Assembly (NCBI RefSeq): GCF_019219065.1
Contig: NZ_JAHUWK010000008.1
Location: 1-64,000 of the forward strand
Source: Duganella sp. sic0402
GTDB lineage: Bacteria > Pseudomonadota > Gammaproteobacteria > Burkholderiales > Burkholderiaceae_D
Length of the DNA stretch: 64,000 nt
Direction of reading: 5' to 3'
Under the pieces are notes generated by a model, which saw nothing but the letters and a program-made list of their open reading frames with translations, was not told the DNA's origin and made no database searches. The position numbers and the translations under genes are program-made. Position 1 is the first letter of the stretch. Each line of letters opens with the position of its first letter. This document shows positions 49,217-58,326 of the stretch, piece by piece.

Positions 49217-50701
49217 TCAAGCCTCCCAGGCTTTCGAACGCTCCACCGCGCGCGACCATTTTCCTAGCAGTTCAGCGCGGCGCTGCGCCGGCATGGCCGG
49301 CTCGAAACGGCGCTCGCACATCCACTGCGCGGCGATTTCCTCCTGGCTGTCCCAGAAGCCGACCGCCAGGCCGGCCAGGTAGGCTGCGCCCAGCGCCGTG
49401 GTTTCGGTGACCTTGGGGCGCACCACCGGCACGCCCAGCAAATCGGCCTGGAATTGCATCAGCAGGTCATTGCGGGCCGCGCCGCCGTCGGCGCGCACTT
49501 CGGTCAGCGGCAAGGACGCATCCTTTTGCATGGCCGCCATCAGCTCGGCGCTCTGGTAGGCAATCGCCTCCACCGCCGCGCGGGCGATGTGGGCGCGGGT
49601 GCTGCCGCGGCTCAGGCCGAACAGCGAACCGCGCGCATAAGCGTCCCAGTGCGGCGCGCCCAGGCCAACGAAGGCCGGCACCATGAACACGCCATCGCTA
49701 TCCGGCACGCTGGCCGCCAGCGCCTCCACCTCCGCCGAAGACTGGATGATGCCCAGGCCGTCGCGTAGCCACTGCACGGTGGCGCCGCCCATGAACACGC
49801 TGCCCTCCAGCAGATAATCGGTCGCGCCATCGACGCGCCAGCCGACGGTGGTCAGCAGACGGTTGTGCGAGGCCACCGGATGCCGGCCCAGGTGCATCAG
49901 CATGAAGCAGCCGGTGCCATAGGTATTCTTGACCATGCCAGGCTGATGGCAGGCCTGGCCAAAAGTCGCCGCCTGCTGGTCGCCGGCGATGCCGGCCACC
50001 GGGATCGCCGCGCCGAACAGGCTGTGATGCGTCGTGCCAACCTCCTCGCTGGACGAGACGATCTGCGGCAGCATCTGTTCCGGAATGCCGAACAGGTGCA
50101 GCAGGTCATAGTCCCAGCGCATCAGGTGTATGTTGAACAGCATGGTGCGCGCCGCGTTGCTGACATCAGTCACGTGCTGGCCGGTCAGCTTGTACACCAG
50201 CCAGCTGTCGACGGTGCCGAACGCCAGCCCGCCCTGCTCGGCTTGTTCACGCGCGCCCGGCACGTGGTCGAGCAGCCATTTCAGCTTGGAGGCGGAAAAG
50301 TAGGCATCCAGCTCCAGGCCGGAGATGTCGGTGATTTTCTTGGCCTTGCCGTCGGCGCGCAGCGCATCGCAGATGTCAGCGGTGCGGCGGTCCTGCCAGA
50401 CGATGGCGGGCGCGATCGGTTCGCCGGTCTTGCGGTCCCACACCACGGTGGTTTCGCGCTGGTTGGTGACGCCGATCGCCAGCACATCCTGCGGCGCGAC
50501 ATGATTGTCGGCCAACACCTTGCGGGCCACCGCCAGCTGGCTATGCCAGATATCCTGCGGGTCGTGCTCGACCCAGCCGGGATGGGGAAAATGCTGAGGA
50601 AATTCCTGTGCCGCGCTGCCACAGATCTGGCCCTGGTGATCGAACAGGATGGCGCGTGAGCTGGTGGTGCCCTGGTCCAGGGCGAGAATGAATTTTTTCA
50701 T
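49217..50701 (-). CDS. glpK: Glycerol kinase GlpK
   Basis: A 494-residue FGGY-family kinase converting glycerol to glycerol-3-phosphate. The N-terminal phosphate-binding motif is [19 protein letters not shown]. Also present are [24 protein letters not shown], and the C-terminal FGGY signature region [20 protein letters not shown]. No glpF or glpD is adjacent; the gene lies alone downstream of rnpB on the same strand, 11 bases from the RNA's 3' end, so it may partly depend on readthrough. Confidence 0.97.
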   Translation of the reverse strand: MKKFILALDQGTTSSRAILFDHQGQICGSAAQEFPQHFPHPGWVEHDPQDIWHSQLAVARKVLADNHVAPQDVLAIGVTNQRETTVVWDRKTGEPIAPAIVWQDRRTADICDALRADGKAKKITDISGLELDAYFSASKLKWLLDHVPGAREQAEQGGLAFGTVDSWLVYKLTGQHVTDVSNAARTMLFNIHLMRWDYDLLHLFGIPEQMLPQIVSSSEEVGTTHHSLFGAAIPVAGIAGDQQAATFGQACHQPGMVKNTYGTGCFMLMHLGRHPVASHNRLLTTVGWRVDGATDYLLEGSVFMGGATVQWLRDGLGIIQSSAEVEALAASVPDSDGVFMVPAFVGLGAPHWDAYARGSLFGLSRGSTRAHIARAAVEAIAYQSAELMAAMQKDASLPLTEVRADGGAARNDLLMQFQADLLGVPVVRPKVTETTALGAAYLAGLAVGFWDSQEEIAAQWMCERRFEPAMPAQRRAELLGKWSRAVERSKAWEA

Positions 50702-50712
50702 CTCGTGTAATT

Positions 50713-51054
50713 AGTTGAAGCAAGCCGATAGGCCGGATTTTGTTACGGCGCAGGCGAACCTGCGCTATGACAGCCATTCCTCTAGGCGCTGGATTACTCC
50801 AGCGCTCAAGCTTCCTACCCGCACGCTCCGCGAGCAACATCATCGCGTGCCTATTTGGAATTGCACCAGGTGGAGGTTACCGCGTTTCACCGTAACTTAA
50901 TACGCTCGTCTCTGTGGCCCTATTCCTCGCCTTATACCTCGGCTTGCGCTTTGGCTTTCAGCGGACGGCCGTTAACCGTCACCCCGCTCTATGGAGTCCG
51001 GACCTTCCTCCCGTCAGGCCTTACGCACTGACCAGCGGCTGTCTGGCTTGCTTC
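50713..51054 (-). ncRNA. rnpB: RNase P RNA, bacterial class A
   Basis: About 340 bases on the minus strand. P1 pairs the 5' GAAGCAAGCC with the 3' GGCTTGCTTC. Conserved regions are present: GAGGAAGGTCCGGACTCC near the 5' end, GGTGAAACGCGGTAACCTCC in the middle, and AACAAAATCCGGCCTATCGG near the 3' end. It is the catalytic RNA that trims tRNA 5' leaders. A -10 element ends seven bases before the predicted first base, which fixes the 5' end well; the 3' end may be a few bases longer. Confidence 0.97.
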
Positions 51055-51061
51055 GGGCGCT

Positions 51062-51091
51062 ATTGTACCAGTCCACACCGGCAAATCTGAA
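51062..51091 (-). promoter_or_regulatory. Promoter of rnpB
   Basis: On the minus strand TTCAGA (51086-51091), an 18-base spacer, and TACAAT (51062-51067). The -10 is seven bases from the RNA's 5' end at 51054. Confidence 0.7.
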
Positions 51092-51172
51092 ATTTGGTGT
51101 CGCCATTCCAAAAGCCGCCCCCGCGCCGCCGCCGTAGAATGCTCTGATAATTCACCCACGAGGCCCACAATA

Positions 51173-52873
51173 ATGACGCAACCATCCCGCTCCGGCGGCC
51201 AGATCCTGGTCGACGCCCTGAAGATCCACGGCGTGGACACCGCTTTCGGCGTACCCGGCGAAAGCTACCTGGACGTGCTCGACGCGCTGCACGATTCCGA
51301 CATCCGCTTCATCATCAACCGCCAGGAAGGCGGCGCTGGGTTCATGGCTGACGCCTACGGCAAGATGACCGGCAAGCCGGGCATCTGTTTCGTCACCCGC
51401 GGCCCCGGCGCCACCAATGCCTCGATCGGCGTGCATACCGCCTACCAGGACTCGACCCCGATGATTTTATTCATCGGCCAGGTCGGCAGCGACTTTATCG
51501 ACCGCGAAGCCTTCCAGGAAATCGACTACCGCCGCATGTACGGCCAGATGGCAAAGTGGGTAACGCAGATCGACCGCGCCGACCGCATGCCGGAATACAT
51601 CGCGCGCGCCTTCCAGATCGCTACCAGCGGCCGTCCCGGCCCGGTGGTGCTGGCGCTGCCCGAGGATATGCTGACCACCAAAGCCAGCGTGGCCGACACC
51701 CGCTGCTATCAACCGGTGCAAGCCTCGCCTTCCGCCGCGCAGATCGACCAGGTACGCGCCATGCTGGCGTCGGCGAAAAAACCGCTGCTGCTGCTCGGCG
51801 GCGGCGGCTGGGACGAAACCGCCTGCGCCGACATCCAGCGCTTTGCCGAAGCCAATCAATTGCCGGTGTCGTGCGCCTTCCGCTTCCAGGACTTGCTGGA
51901 CAACGAACACCCGCACTACATCGGCGATGTCGGCATCGGCATCAACCCGAAACTGGCGGCGCGCGTGCGCGAGGCGGATGTGATTCTGGCGATCGGCCCG
52001 CGCCTGGGCGAGATGACCACCAGCGGCTATTCGATCCTGCAATCGCCGGTGCCGGTGCAGCGCCTGATCCACGTGCACGCAGACGCCGAGGAACTGGGCA
52101 GCGTCTACCAGGCGGAGGTGATGATCAACAGCGGCATGCCGCAAATGGCGGCGATGCTGGCGGCGATGCAGCCGGTGGACGCCAGCGCCTGGCAAGCCAG
52201 TGTGGCCGAGGCGCGCGCCGAACTGAAAGCGTGGCAGCAGCAGCCGGCGATTTTCCAGGACGGCAAAGCGCCGCTGGACCTGTGGCAGGTGGTGCAGCAG
52301 ATCGACCAGCTGGCGCCGCACGATGTCATCATCACCAACGGCGCCGGCAACTACGCGACCTGGGCGCACCGCTTCCACAGCTACGGCGGCATGCGCACCC
52401 AATTGGCGCCGACCAGCGGCGCCATGGGCTACAGTGTGCCGGCCGGCGTGGCAGCCAAGATCATCGATCCGTCACGCACGGTGATCACCTTTGCCGGCGA
52501 TGGCGAATACATGATGAATGGTCAGGAGCTGGCCACGGCGGTGCAGTATCAGGCGGGCGTGATCATCATCGTGTTCAACAACGCGATGTTCGGCACCATC
52601 CGCATGCACCAGGAACGTGAATATCCGGGACGGGTGTCCGGCACCACGCTGCACAATCCGGACTTTGCCGCGCTGGCGGCAGCGTATGGCGGCCAGGGCG
52701 AGGTGGTCGAGGCGACCGCGCAATTCGCGCCGGCGCTGCAACGCGCACTGGCCTTTACGCGGGAGAAAAATCTGCCGGCAGTGATTGAGCTGCGCTACGA
52801 CGGCAACCTGATCACACCGGGCGCGACGCTGGAAACCATCCGCAGCAACGCCCAGGCGGCGCGCGCCAGGTAA
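51173..52873 (+). CDS. Thiamine-diphosphate-dependent enzyme, acetolactate synthase large-subunit-like
   Basis: A 566-residue ThDP enzyme. The catalytic glutamate is Glu52 in RQEGGAGFMADAYG, and the Mg/ThDP motif is GDGEYMMNGQ with the following NN. It has the three-domain layout of acetolactate synthase, glyoxylate carboligase and related decarboxylases. There is no small regulatory subunit (ilvH) or ilvC nearby, so it is unlikely to be the main biosynthetic enzyme; the true substrate is open. GAGG ribosome site upstream. It is divergent from rnpB. Confidence 0.9.
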   Translation: MTQPSRSGGQILVDALKIHGVDTAFGVPGESYLDVLDALHDSDIRFIINRQEGGAGFMADAYGKMTGKPGICFVTRGPGATNASIGVHTAYQDSTPMILFIGQVGSDFIDREAFQEIDYRRMYGQMAKWVTQIDRADRMPEYIARAFQIATSGRPGPVVLALPEDMLTTKASVADTRCYQPVQASPSAAQIDQVRAMLASAKKPLLLLGGGGWDETACADIQRFAEANQLPVSCAFRFQDLLDNEHPHYIGDVGIGINPKLAARVREADVILAIGPRLGEMTTSGYSILQSPVPVQRLIHVHADAEELGSVYQAEVMINSGMPQMAAMLAAMQPVDASAWQASVAEARAELKAWQQQPAIFQDGKAPLDLWQVVQQIDQLAPHDVIITNGAGNYATWAHRFHSYGGMRTQLAPTSGAMGYSVPAGVAAKIIDPSRTVITFAGDGEYMMNGQELATAVQYQAGVIIIVFNNAMFGTIRMHQEREYPGRVSGTTLHNPDFAALAAAYGGQGEVVEATAQFAPALQRALAFTREKNLPAVIELRYDGNLITPGATLETIRSNAQAARAR

Positions 52874-52885
52874 GCGGCGGCCGGC

Positions 52886-53425
52886 CTACAGGCCGGCGGT
52901 CTTGGTGGAGCCGCTGTCTGGCAGCGGCTCCTGTTCTTTTTCCTGATGGATTTTCGGCGCAGGACAGGCGCGGCAGCTGCCAGCCTTGCGTCCGAAATCC
53001 TTCACCAGCGGCAGCCGCATCGGCAGCGACTCGTCGCCGCAATAGCCGCCATCCAGCATGATCGCCCGGCCACCCTCCACCACTTTGGCGTTGATGATGC
53101 GCTCGTCCTCGTCCGGCGGTTGCACCGTGAAGTAAAACTGCTGGCCGCGCGTATCAATGGTCACGTCGCTGGCCACCACCGGCCAGCTCAAGCCGCCGGC
53201 CGTGTATTCATATAAAACCGTATCGACTTCAGCAAAGCGCTGCAGCGTAATGCGCTGGCCGCCGAATTCCCCGCTGTCCGGGTGGATGCATAAATCGGAA
53301 TACACCAGCATGCCGTAGCGCGGCAGCGTGCCGGCTTGCTTGCTATTCCCTTTGGGCGCGGCCAGTACGGCGCAGGACGCCAGCAGGATGGCGCCAGCCA
53401 CAGCGGCTTGTCGTGTCATCTTCAT
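52886..53425 (-). CDS. Secreted protein of unknown function
   Basis: About 179 residues with a Sec signal peptide (AAVAGAILLASCAVLAAPKG). The mature part has a beta-rich pattern (YGMLVYSDLCIHPDSGEFGG, later DGGYCGDES) and cysteines that could form disulfides, then a low-complexity charged tail (QEKEQEPLPDSGSTKTAGL). No family recognised. Three ATGs (53428, 53425, 53419) are close together; 53425 has the best spacing to an AAAG site. Its stop is 12 bases from the convergent ThDP enzyme, across a GC-rich hairpin (52880-52897). Confidence 0.7.
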   Translation of the reverse strand: MKMTRQAAVAGAILLASCAVLAAPKGNSKQAGTLPRYGMLVYSDLCIHPDSGEFGGQRITLQRFAEVDTVLYEYTAGGLSWPVVASDVTIDTRGQQFYFTVQPPDEDERIINAKVVEGGRAIMLDGGYCGDESLPMRLPLVKDFGRKAGSCRACPAPKIHQEKEQEPLPDSGSTKTAGL

Positions 53426-53444
53426 CATACTGCTTTCAGAAATG

Positions 53445-53473
53445 AACAACGGCTGCACAGGGCAGCCGTTGTT
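53445..53473 (-). terminator. Terminator of the porin gene
   Basis: A perfect 12-bp stem (AACAACGGCTGC / GCAGCCGTTGTT) with a 5-base loop, 25 bases after the porin stop on the minus strand. The tail is only moderately T-rich. Confidence 0.75.
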
Positions 53474-53497
53474 GCATCTAAAACTGACTAAGTCAGA

Positions 53498-54586
53498 TTA
53501 GAACGAGTGTTTTACGCCCACGTTGAAGGCTTTGTCACCGGTACCAGCTTCGGTGTTGTTACCAACGGTGTAGCCTGCGCCGTTTTTGTTTTTGATTTTA
53601 GCGTAAGCAACGTAGGTGCTGGTGCGTTTCGACAGAGCGTAGTTGTAGCCGATTGCCCATTGCGAAGCGTCACGGTTAGCAACTTCTTTGTCGTCTTTGT
53701 CGATGTACGAAGCCATCAGGGTGCCGTTGCCCAGAGGAGCGGTCACACCGATCAGCGCATCGCGGCTGTCTTGCGACTGAGCGAATACGTAGCCGAACAC
53801 GTTGGTGGTGGCGGTTGCGCTAGCTGCGCCGTTGATTGGTGCCGAACCTTGGCCCGAATCTTTGCTCCATGCGCCGAATACTTTAACTACTTTGAAGTCG
53901 TAGTTAGCAGCAACCAGGGTGTTGTGGCCAACACCAGCGGTTTTAACGGTCGCGGTGTCGTTGTTTTTCATGTTGTAAGCAACAGCGACGTTCAGAGGAC
54001 CGTTGCCGTATGCCAGCGAGCCACCAACTTGACGTGCCGACGATGCGTCGCCAGCTTGTTCGCCCAGGCTGTACGAAACAGCGCCGGTGAAGCCCGACAG
54101 GTTAGGGGTTTTGTAGACAACAGCGTTCGAGTTGCGGGTCATATACGAAGCAACTGGGAACAGGTTTTTAGCGGTACCAGCGTAGCCCATTGCGAATGGA
54201 TCGCCAACGTCGCGCAGGGTTTCGTAGTACGGAGTGTACTGACGGCCCAGGGTCAGGGTGCCGGCGGTTTTCGACGACAGACCAACATAGGCTTCACGGT
54301 TGAACAGGGTGCTGGTGGAGTTGTCCAGGGTGCCGTCGTCAATTTTAACGCCGGTTTCCAGTTTGAAGATTGCGCTCAGACCGCCGCCCAGATCTTCGGT
54401 GCCTTTGAAGCCGATACGCGAAGCCGAAGCTGCGCCGCTGGTGACTTTGCTGACGTTGCCAGCTGCGCCGCCGCGTTCAGCGGTGATGCCTGCGTCTACG
54501 ATACCGTAGATGGTGACGTTCGATTGAGCGAATGCTGCGGAGCTGGTTGCTGCCAGTACGGCGATAGCGATAAGGGATTTTTTCAT
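53498..54586 (-). CDS. General outer-membrane porin (Gram-negative porin family)
   Basis: A 362-residue trimeric-type porin. The signal peptide is MKKSLIAIAVLAATSSAAFA, and the mature protein starts QSNVTIYGIVDAGI, the classical betaproteobacterial porin beginning. KGTEDLGGGLSAIFKLE and LGRQYTPYYETLRDV (loop 3 region) are typical, and the C-terminus is GVKHSF with terminal Phe. Codon use is strikingly restricted (frequent GCT, AAC, GGT choices), as in very highly expressed genes. A GAAGGAAA ribosome site precedes the ATG. The long intergenic region upstream holds its promoter. Confidence 0.95.
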   Translation of the reverse strand: MKKSLIAIAVLAATSSAAFAQSNVTIYGIVDAGITAERGGAAGNVSKVTSGAASASRIGFKGTEDLGGGLSAIFKLETGVKIDDGTLDNSTSTLFNREAYVGLSSKTAGTLTLGRQYTPYYETLRDVGDPFAMGYAGTAKNLFPVASYMTRNSNAVVYKTPNLSGFTGAVSYSLGEQAGDASSARQVGGSLAYGNGPLNVAVAYNMKNNDTATVKTAGVGHNTLVAANYDFKVVKVFGAWSKDSGQGSAPINGAASATATTNVFGYVFAQSQDSRDALIGVTAPLGNGTLMASYIDKDDKEVANRDASQWAIGYNYALSKRTSTYVAYAKIKNKNGAGYTVGNNTEAGTGDKAFNVGVKHSF

Positions 54587-55561
54587 TACATGTTTCCTTC
54601 AGTTGTGTTGCTGTAAAAATAAGCCAGTAGTACGGCGTGTTCGATGCTGCTCGGCTTGTGCCGTTATGTGCGTGAGGGCAAACTCCCCAGCTGCCACTAT
54701 GCATCCATACGGATGCGCTCACTAATGCGGCCGATGAATCTACGCCGGCCTGATCACAGCACCCTCATGGGGCGCCGGAGGCGGATCTATACTGATGCCT
54801 TGAACTACGACAAGTGTAAAACCATTCATACTGAACCGTCTTCTATCTTGTCTGTTTTTCAAAGCAGCGGTATTTTACCGCATCGCAATATTTCCTGCCG
54901 ATCAAGCGGAACAGCCCGGCTTCCCGCACGATGAACACGGTATGAACCACTTCTTCGTCGGACCAAGTAAAAATAGCTACATTGCTATTTCTGGAGTCAT
55001 TTTATACTGAACACCATCGAAGACTGCCTCTCTCGAATGGTAATAAGCTAACAACTCCAAGCTTTGTTCGGCAGTTTTATCCAGCGAAATAGCCTCAAAA
55101 CCAACGATGCACTTGGTATTGCAGCTTTATTTGTGTAGTAAATTTTGTAAAAGCCGCTACAAGTTGCATTACGTTACCGATTTGTAAGAAATTGCTACCT
55201 GTTGTTTTGGAGCGACAAATCAGTGCATTTTTCTGCACTGCCGCACCGTTTTAGTGCATGAAATGGATTCATTTTTCAGCTTTGGTGGCGGCACAACAGC
55301 CCTCAGAATATTTTTCAGATGGATTGCAGCCGCTTGTCCTGGACACCGTCAGCAGAAAAACGATATTCCGGTAAATAGTTCTGCATGTTAACTGTGTGTC
55401 GTGGACAAGCTGTTTTACCCGCCAGGTATATCCTGCAAATGGCACGCTGCGCACGTCACTTTCACGTTAAAAACGAATGTAAAATGCAGGGCGCTGCTTG
55501 AGCACCCGAACCCCGTGTCCCAGCCTTGCGACTGCCCCAACCCGCAGCCGGTTAATACTTG
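54587..55561. other. Long intergenic region between the porin and CarH/LitR-like genes
   Basis: About 975 bases, AT-rich compared with its flanks, with no convincing gene. It must contain the leftward porin promoter and the rightward regulator promoter. Visible structures: an inverted repeat GCATCC-ATAC-GGATGC at 54701-54716, a cluster of AGTGCA/TGCACT at 55221-55258, and two TGTCNTGGACA near-palindromes at 55335-55345 and 55397-55407. A small RNA cannot be excluded. Confidence 0.6.
55335..55432 (+). promoter_or_regulatory. Repeated near-palindromes and candidate promoter of the CarH/LitR-like gene
   Basis: TGTCCTGGACA (55335-55345) and TGTCGTGGACA (55397-55407) are nearly identical and 62 bases apart. 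In the second, TGGACA (55402-55407) could be a -35 element followed after 19 bases by TATATC (55427-55432). A 19-base spacer is typical of MerR-controlled promoters. Confidence 0.4.
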
Positions 55562-56527
55562 ATGATAAATAACGTTTCCTCCCAAGCAGTGCCTAGCACC
55601 ATCAGCGACGTCGAGCGCGATACCGGCGTGGCCAAGGAAACCCTGCGCGTATGGGAACGCCGTTACGATTTCCCGCAACCGCTGCGCGATCCACACGGCG
55701 AACGCGTCTACCCGATCGAACAAGTGCACAAGCTGCGGCTGGTCAAGCGGCTGATCGACCTCGGCTTCCGTCCCGGCAAAGTGATCCAGTTCAGCGCCGA
55801 TGAATTGCAGGCGCTGACCGGCAAAGCCACCGGCAAGGGCGCAGCCCCAACGGCGCCGGCGCCGGAACTGCAAACCTATCTGGATTTGTGCAAGAGCCAT
55901 CAAATGGAGGCGCTGCGCCGCAAGCTGTCGCAGGCCTTGCTGATGATGGGGCTGAAAAGCTTTGTGATCGAGCTGGTGTCGCCGCTGACCGCGCTGATCG
56001 GCGAGGCCTGGGCCAGCGGCCAGTTGGCCACGTTTGAAGAGCATCTATATACCGAGTCGCTGACGGTGGTGATGCGCAGCGCCATCTTCGCCATGCCGCA
56101 GGCGAACGGCAGCCATGTCAGCGCACCGCGCATTTTGCTGACCACCCTGCCGCAGGAACGGCACGGCCTGGGCCTGCTGATGGCCGAGGCCATGTGTGTG
56201 GCGGAAGGCGCGCACTGCATCTCGCTGGGCGTGCAGACGCCACTGCTGGACATCGTTGAAGCGGCGCGTGCGCAGCGGGTGGATATTATTGCGCTGTCGT
56301 TCTCGGTGGCCATGAATCCGCGCCAGGCGCTGGATGGGCTGGCTGAGTTGAATACCCGGCTGGCCGGCGCCGCCGAGCTGTGGGCTGGCGGCAGCAATGC
56401 CGCCCTGAAGCGCCGCCGCCCATCCTATGTACGGGTATTCGAGCTGGCCGACCTGGCCGGCGCGATCGCCGAGTGGCGCGTCCGCAGCGAACTAGCCCCC
56501 CGCACGACGCAGGGCGGCGGGGTCTGA
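55562..56527 (+). CDS. MerR-family regulator with B12-binding domain, CarH/LitR-like photoreceptor candidate
   Basis: A 321-residue regulator. The N-terminal MerR HTH (ISDVERDTGVAKETLRVWER, then RRYDFPQP) is followed by a helical cap domain and a cobalamin-binding Rossmann domain. The cap has the Wx9EH pattern (Trp150, Glu160, His161) and the B12 domain has ExHxxG (Glu199, His201, Gly204), the residues used by CarH-type proteins to hold adenosylcobalamin and respond to light. In the dark such proteins repress; light releases them. No carotenoid, photolyase or B12 genes lie beside it. The ATG at 55562 was chosen over the preceding TTG. The ribosome site is weak. Confidence 0.9.
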   Translation: MINNVSSQAVPSTISDVERDTGVAKETLRVWERRYDFPQPLRDPHGERVYPIEQVHKLRLVKRLIDLGFRPGKVIQFSADELQALTGKATGKGAAPTAPAPELQTYLDLCKSHQMEALRRKLSQALLMMGLKSFVIELVSPLTALIGEAWASGQLATFEEHLYTESLTVVMRSAIFAMPQANGSHVSAPRILLTTLPQERHGLGLLMAEAMCVAEGAHCISLGVQTPLLDIVEAARAQRVDIIALSFSVAMNPRQALDGLAELNTRLAGAAELWAGGSNAALKRRRPSYVRVFELADLAGAIAEWRVRSELAPRTTQGGGV

Positions 56528-56624
56528 CCTGGTAGGGGCTCAGCCCCCCTGTATCGCAGTGCGGGGCAGCGCTCTGGTAAAATAAGCAAACTTCGTGCTG
56601 GCCAGCACCCCCACATAATTATCC

Positions 56625-57659
56625 ATGTTTAGTTTCTTTAAGAAAAAACCTGTGGCGCCGGAGGCGCCTGTCGCCGCGCCTGTCGCCGCCCCTGTTACCA
56701 CTCCGGCGCCTGCCGTTACCGAAGTGGCAGAGCTGCTGCCGATCGAAGAACCAGCGGAGAAAAAACAATCCTGGATGGCGCGCCTGAAGGCCGGGCTGTC
56801 CAAAACCTCCAACAACCTGTCGGTGCTGTTCGTCGGCGCCAAAATCGACGACGACCTGTACGATGAGCTGGAAGCCGCGCTGCTGATGTCCGACGCAGGC
56901 GTCGACGCCACCACTTATCTGCTGGACGAACTCAAGCGCAAGGTCAAGGAAGACAAGCTGCTGGACGCCGCCGCCGTCAAGGTCGCGCTGAAACAGCTGA
57001 TGATCGAATTGCTGACGCCGCTGCAACACCCGTTCGAACTGGGCCGCCACACGCCCACCGTGATGATGATCGCCGGCGTCAACGGCGCCGGCAAGACCAC
57101 CACCATCGGCAAGCTGGCCAAGCACATGCAGACCCACGGCCAGTCGGTGCTACTGGCCGCCGGCGACACCTTCCGCGCCGCCGCCCGCGAGCAGCTGATG
57201 GTCTGGGGCCAGCGCAACAACATCACCGTGATCTCGCAAGCGTCCGGCGATCCGGCCGCCGTCTCGTTTGACGCCGTGCAATCCGGCAAGGCCAAGGGGG
57301 TGGACGTGGTCATGGTCGACACCGCCGGCCGCCTGCCAACCCAGCTGCACTTGATGGAAGAACTGAAAAAGGTCCAGCGCGTCATCGGCAAGGGCATGGA
57401 CGGCGCACCGCACGAAACTCTGCTGGTGATCGACGGCAATACCGGGCAAAATGCGCTGGCGCAAGTCAAAGCCTTCGATGACGCCCTCAAGCTGACCGGC
57501 CTGGTGATCACCAAGCTGGACGGCACCGCCAAGGGCGGCGTGCTGGCCGCCATTGCGCGTGTGCGTCCGGTGCCGGTGTACTTCATCGGCGTCGGTGAAA
57601 AGATTGAAGACCTGCAGCCTTTCGTGGCTGCCGAATTTGTAGAAGCACTGCTTGGATAA
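56625..57659 (+). CDS. ftsY: Signal recognition particle receptor FtsY
   Basis: A 344-residue SRP GTPase that docks ribosome-SRP complexes at the membrane. A Pro/Ala/Val-rich acidic N-terminus (1-50) leads into the NG domain. G1 is GVNGAGKTTTIGKLA, then DTFRAAAREQL, DTAGRLPTQ and TKLDGTAKGG. It is first in ftsY-ftsE-ftsX, the standard order; the ftsE ATG starts ten bases after its stop. Confidence 0.98.
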   Translation: MFSFFKKKPVAPEAPVAAPVAAPVTTPAPAVTEVAELLPIEEPAEKKQSWMARLKAGLSKTSNNLSVLFVGAKIDDDLYDELEAALLMSDAGVDATTYLLDELKRKVKEDKLLDAAAVKVALKQLMIELLTPLQHPFELGRHTPTVMMIAGVNGAGKTTTIGKLAKHMQTHGQSVLLAAGDTFRAAAREQLMVWGQRNNITVISQASGDPAAVSFDAVQSGKAKGVDVVMVDTAGRLPTQLHLMEELKKVQRVIGKGMDGAPHETLLVIDGNTGQNALAQVKAFDDALKLTGLVITKLDGTAKGGVLAAIARVRPVPVYFIGVGEKIEDLQPFVAAEFVEALLG

Positions 57660-57669
57660 TCAGACCTCT

Positions 57670-58326
57670 ATGATCGAATTCCGGAACGTCTCTAAACAAT
57701 ACTCCTCCGATGTGATGGCGCTGCGCGACATCTCCTTCACGGTAGAAAAAGGCGAACTGGTTTTCCTCGCCGGCCCGTCGGGTGCCGGCAAATCCACCCT
57801 GATGAAAATGATCGCGGCGATGGAACGCCCCTCCTCCGGGCAAGTGATCGTCAACGGCCAGGACATCAGCCGCATCAAGCCGGTCGCCGTGCCTTTCCTG
57901 CGCCGCAACCTCGGTTTAATCTTTCAGCAGCAGCGCCTGCTGACCGACCGCAGCGTGCTGGCCAATGTGATGCTGCCGCTGCTGGTCACCGGCGCCTCCA
58001 AAACGCAGGCCGAGCAGCGCGCCCGCGCCGCGCTGGATAAAGTCGGCCTGGGCGACCGCGCCGGTGCCCAGCCGCTGGCCCTGTCCGGCGGCGAACAGCA
58101 GCGCGTGTCGATCGCGCGCGCCATCGTCAACCGTCCGCAAGTGATCCTGGCCGACGAGCCGACCGCCAACCTGGACCGCGCCAGCGCCAACAAGGTGCTG
58201 GACGCGCTGAAAGCCTTCAACTCGGTCGGCGTGACCTGCCTGATTTCCAGCCATGACGAAGTGATGCTGGACGCCGCCGCGCGCGTCATCCACCTCAACC
58301 ATGGCCAACTGGAGGTGGCGGCATGA
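57670..58326 (+). CDS. ftsE: Cell division ATP-binding protein FtsE
   Basis: A 218-residue ABC ATPase. Walker A is GPSGAGKST, the Q-loop is LIFQQQRLL, the signature is LSGGEQQRVSIARAIV, and Walker B is VILADEPTANLD. With FtsX it controls periplasmic amidase activation at the septum. The ATG at 57670 begins the conserved MIEFRNVSKQY; a TTG reading from 57652 overlaps ftsY and is less likely. Overlaps ftsX by four bases. Confidence 0.97.
   Translation: MIEFRNVSKQYSSDVMALRDISFTVEKGELVFLAGPSGAGKSTLMKMIAAMERPSSGQVIVNGQDISRIKPVAVPFLRRNLGLIFQQQRLLTDRSVLANVMLPLLVTGASKTQAEQRARAALDKVGLGDRAGAQPLALSGGEQQRVSIARAIVNRPQVILADEPTANLDRASANKVLDALKAFNSVGVTCLISSHDEVMLDAAARVIHLNHGQLEVAA

Noticed and set aside
54644..54934. 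96-codon frame in the porin upstream region
   Set aside because: Arg-rich and random-looking, without a ribosome site; it lies across the expected porin promoter.
55438..55453. TGGCACG-like sigma-54 promoter upstream of the MerR gene
   Set aside because: The -24 half is good, but the -12 half (TTGC) is missing at the right distance.
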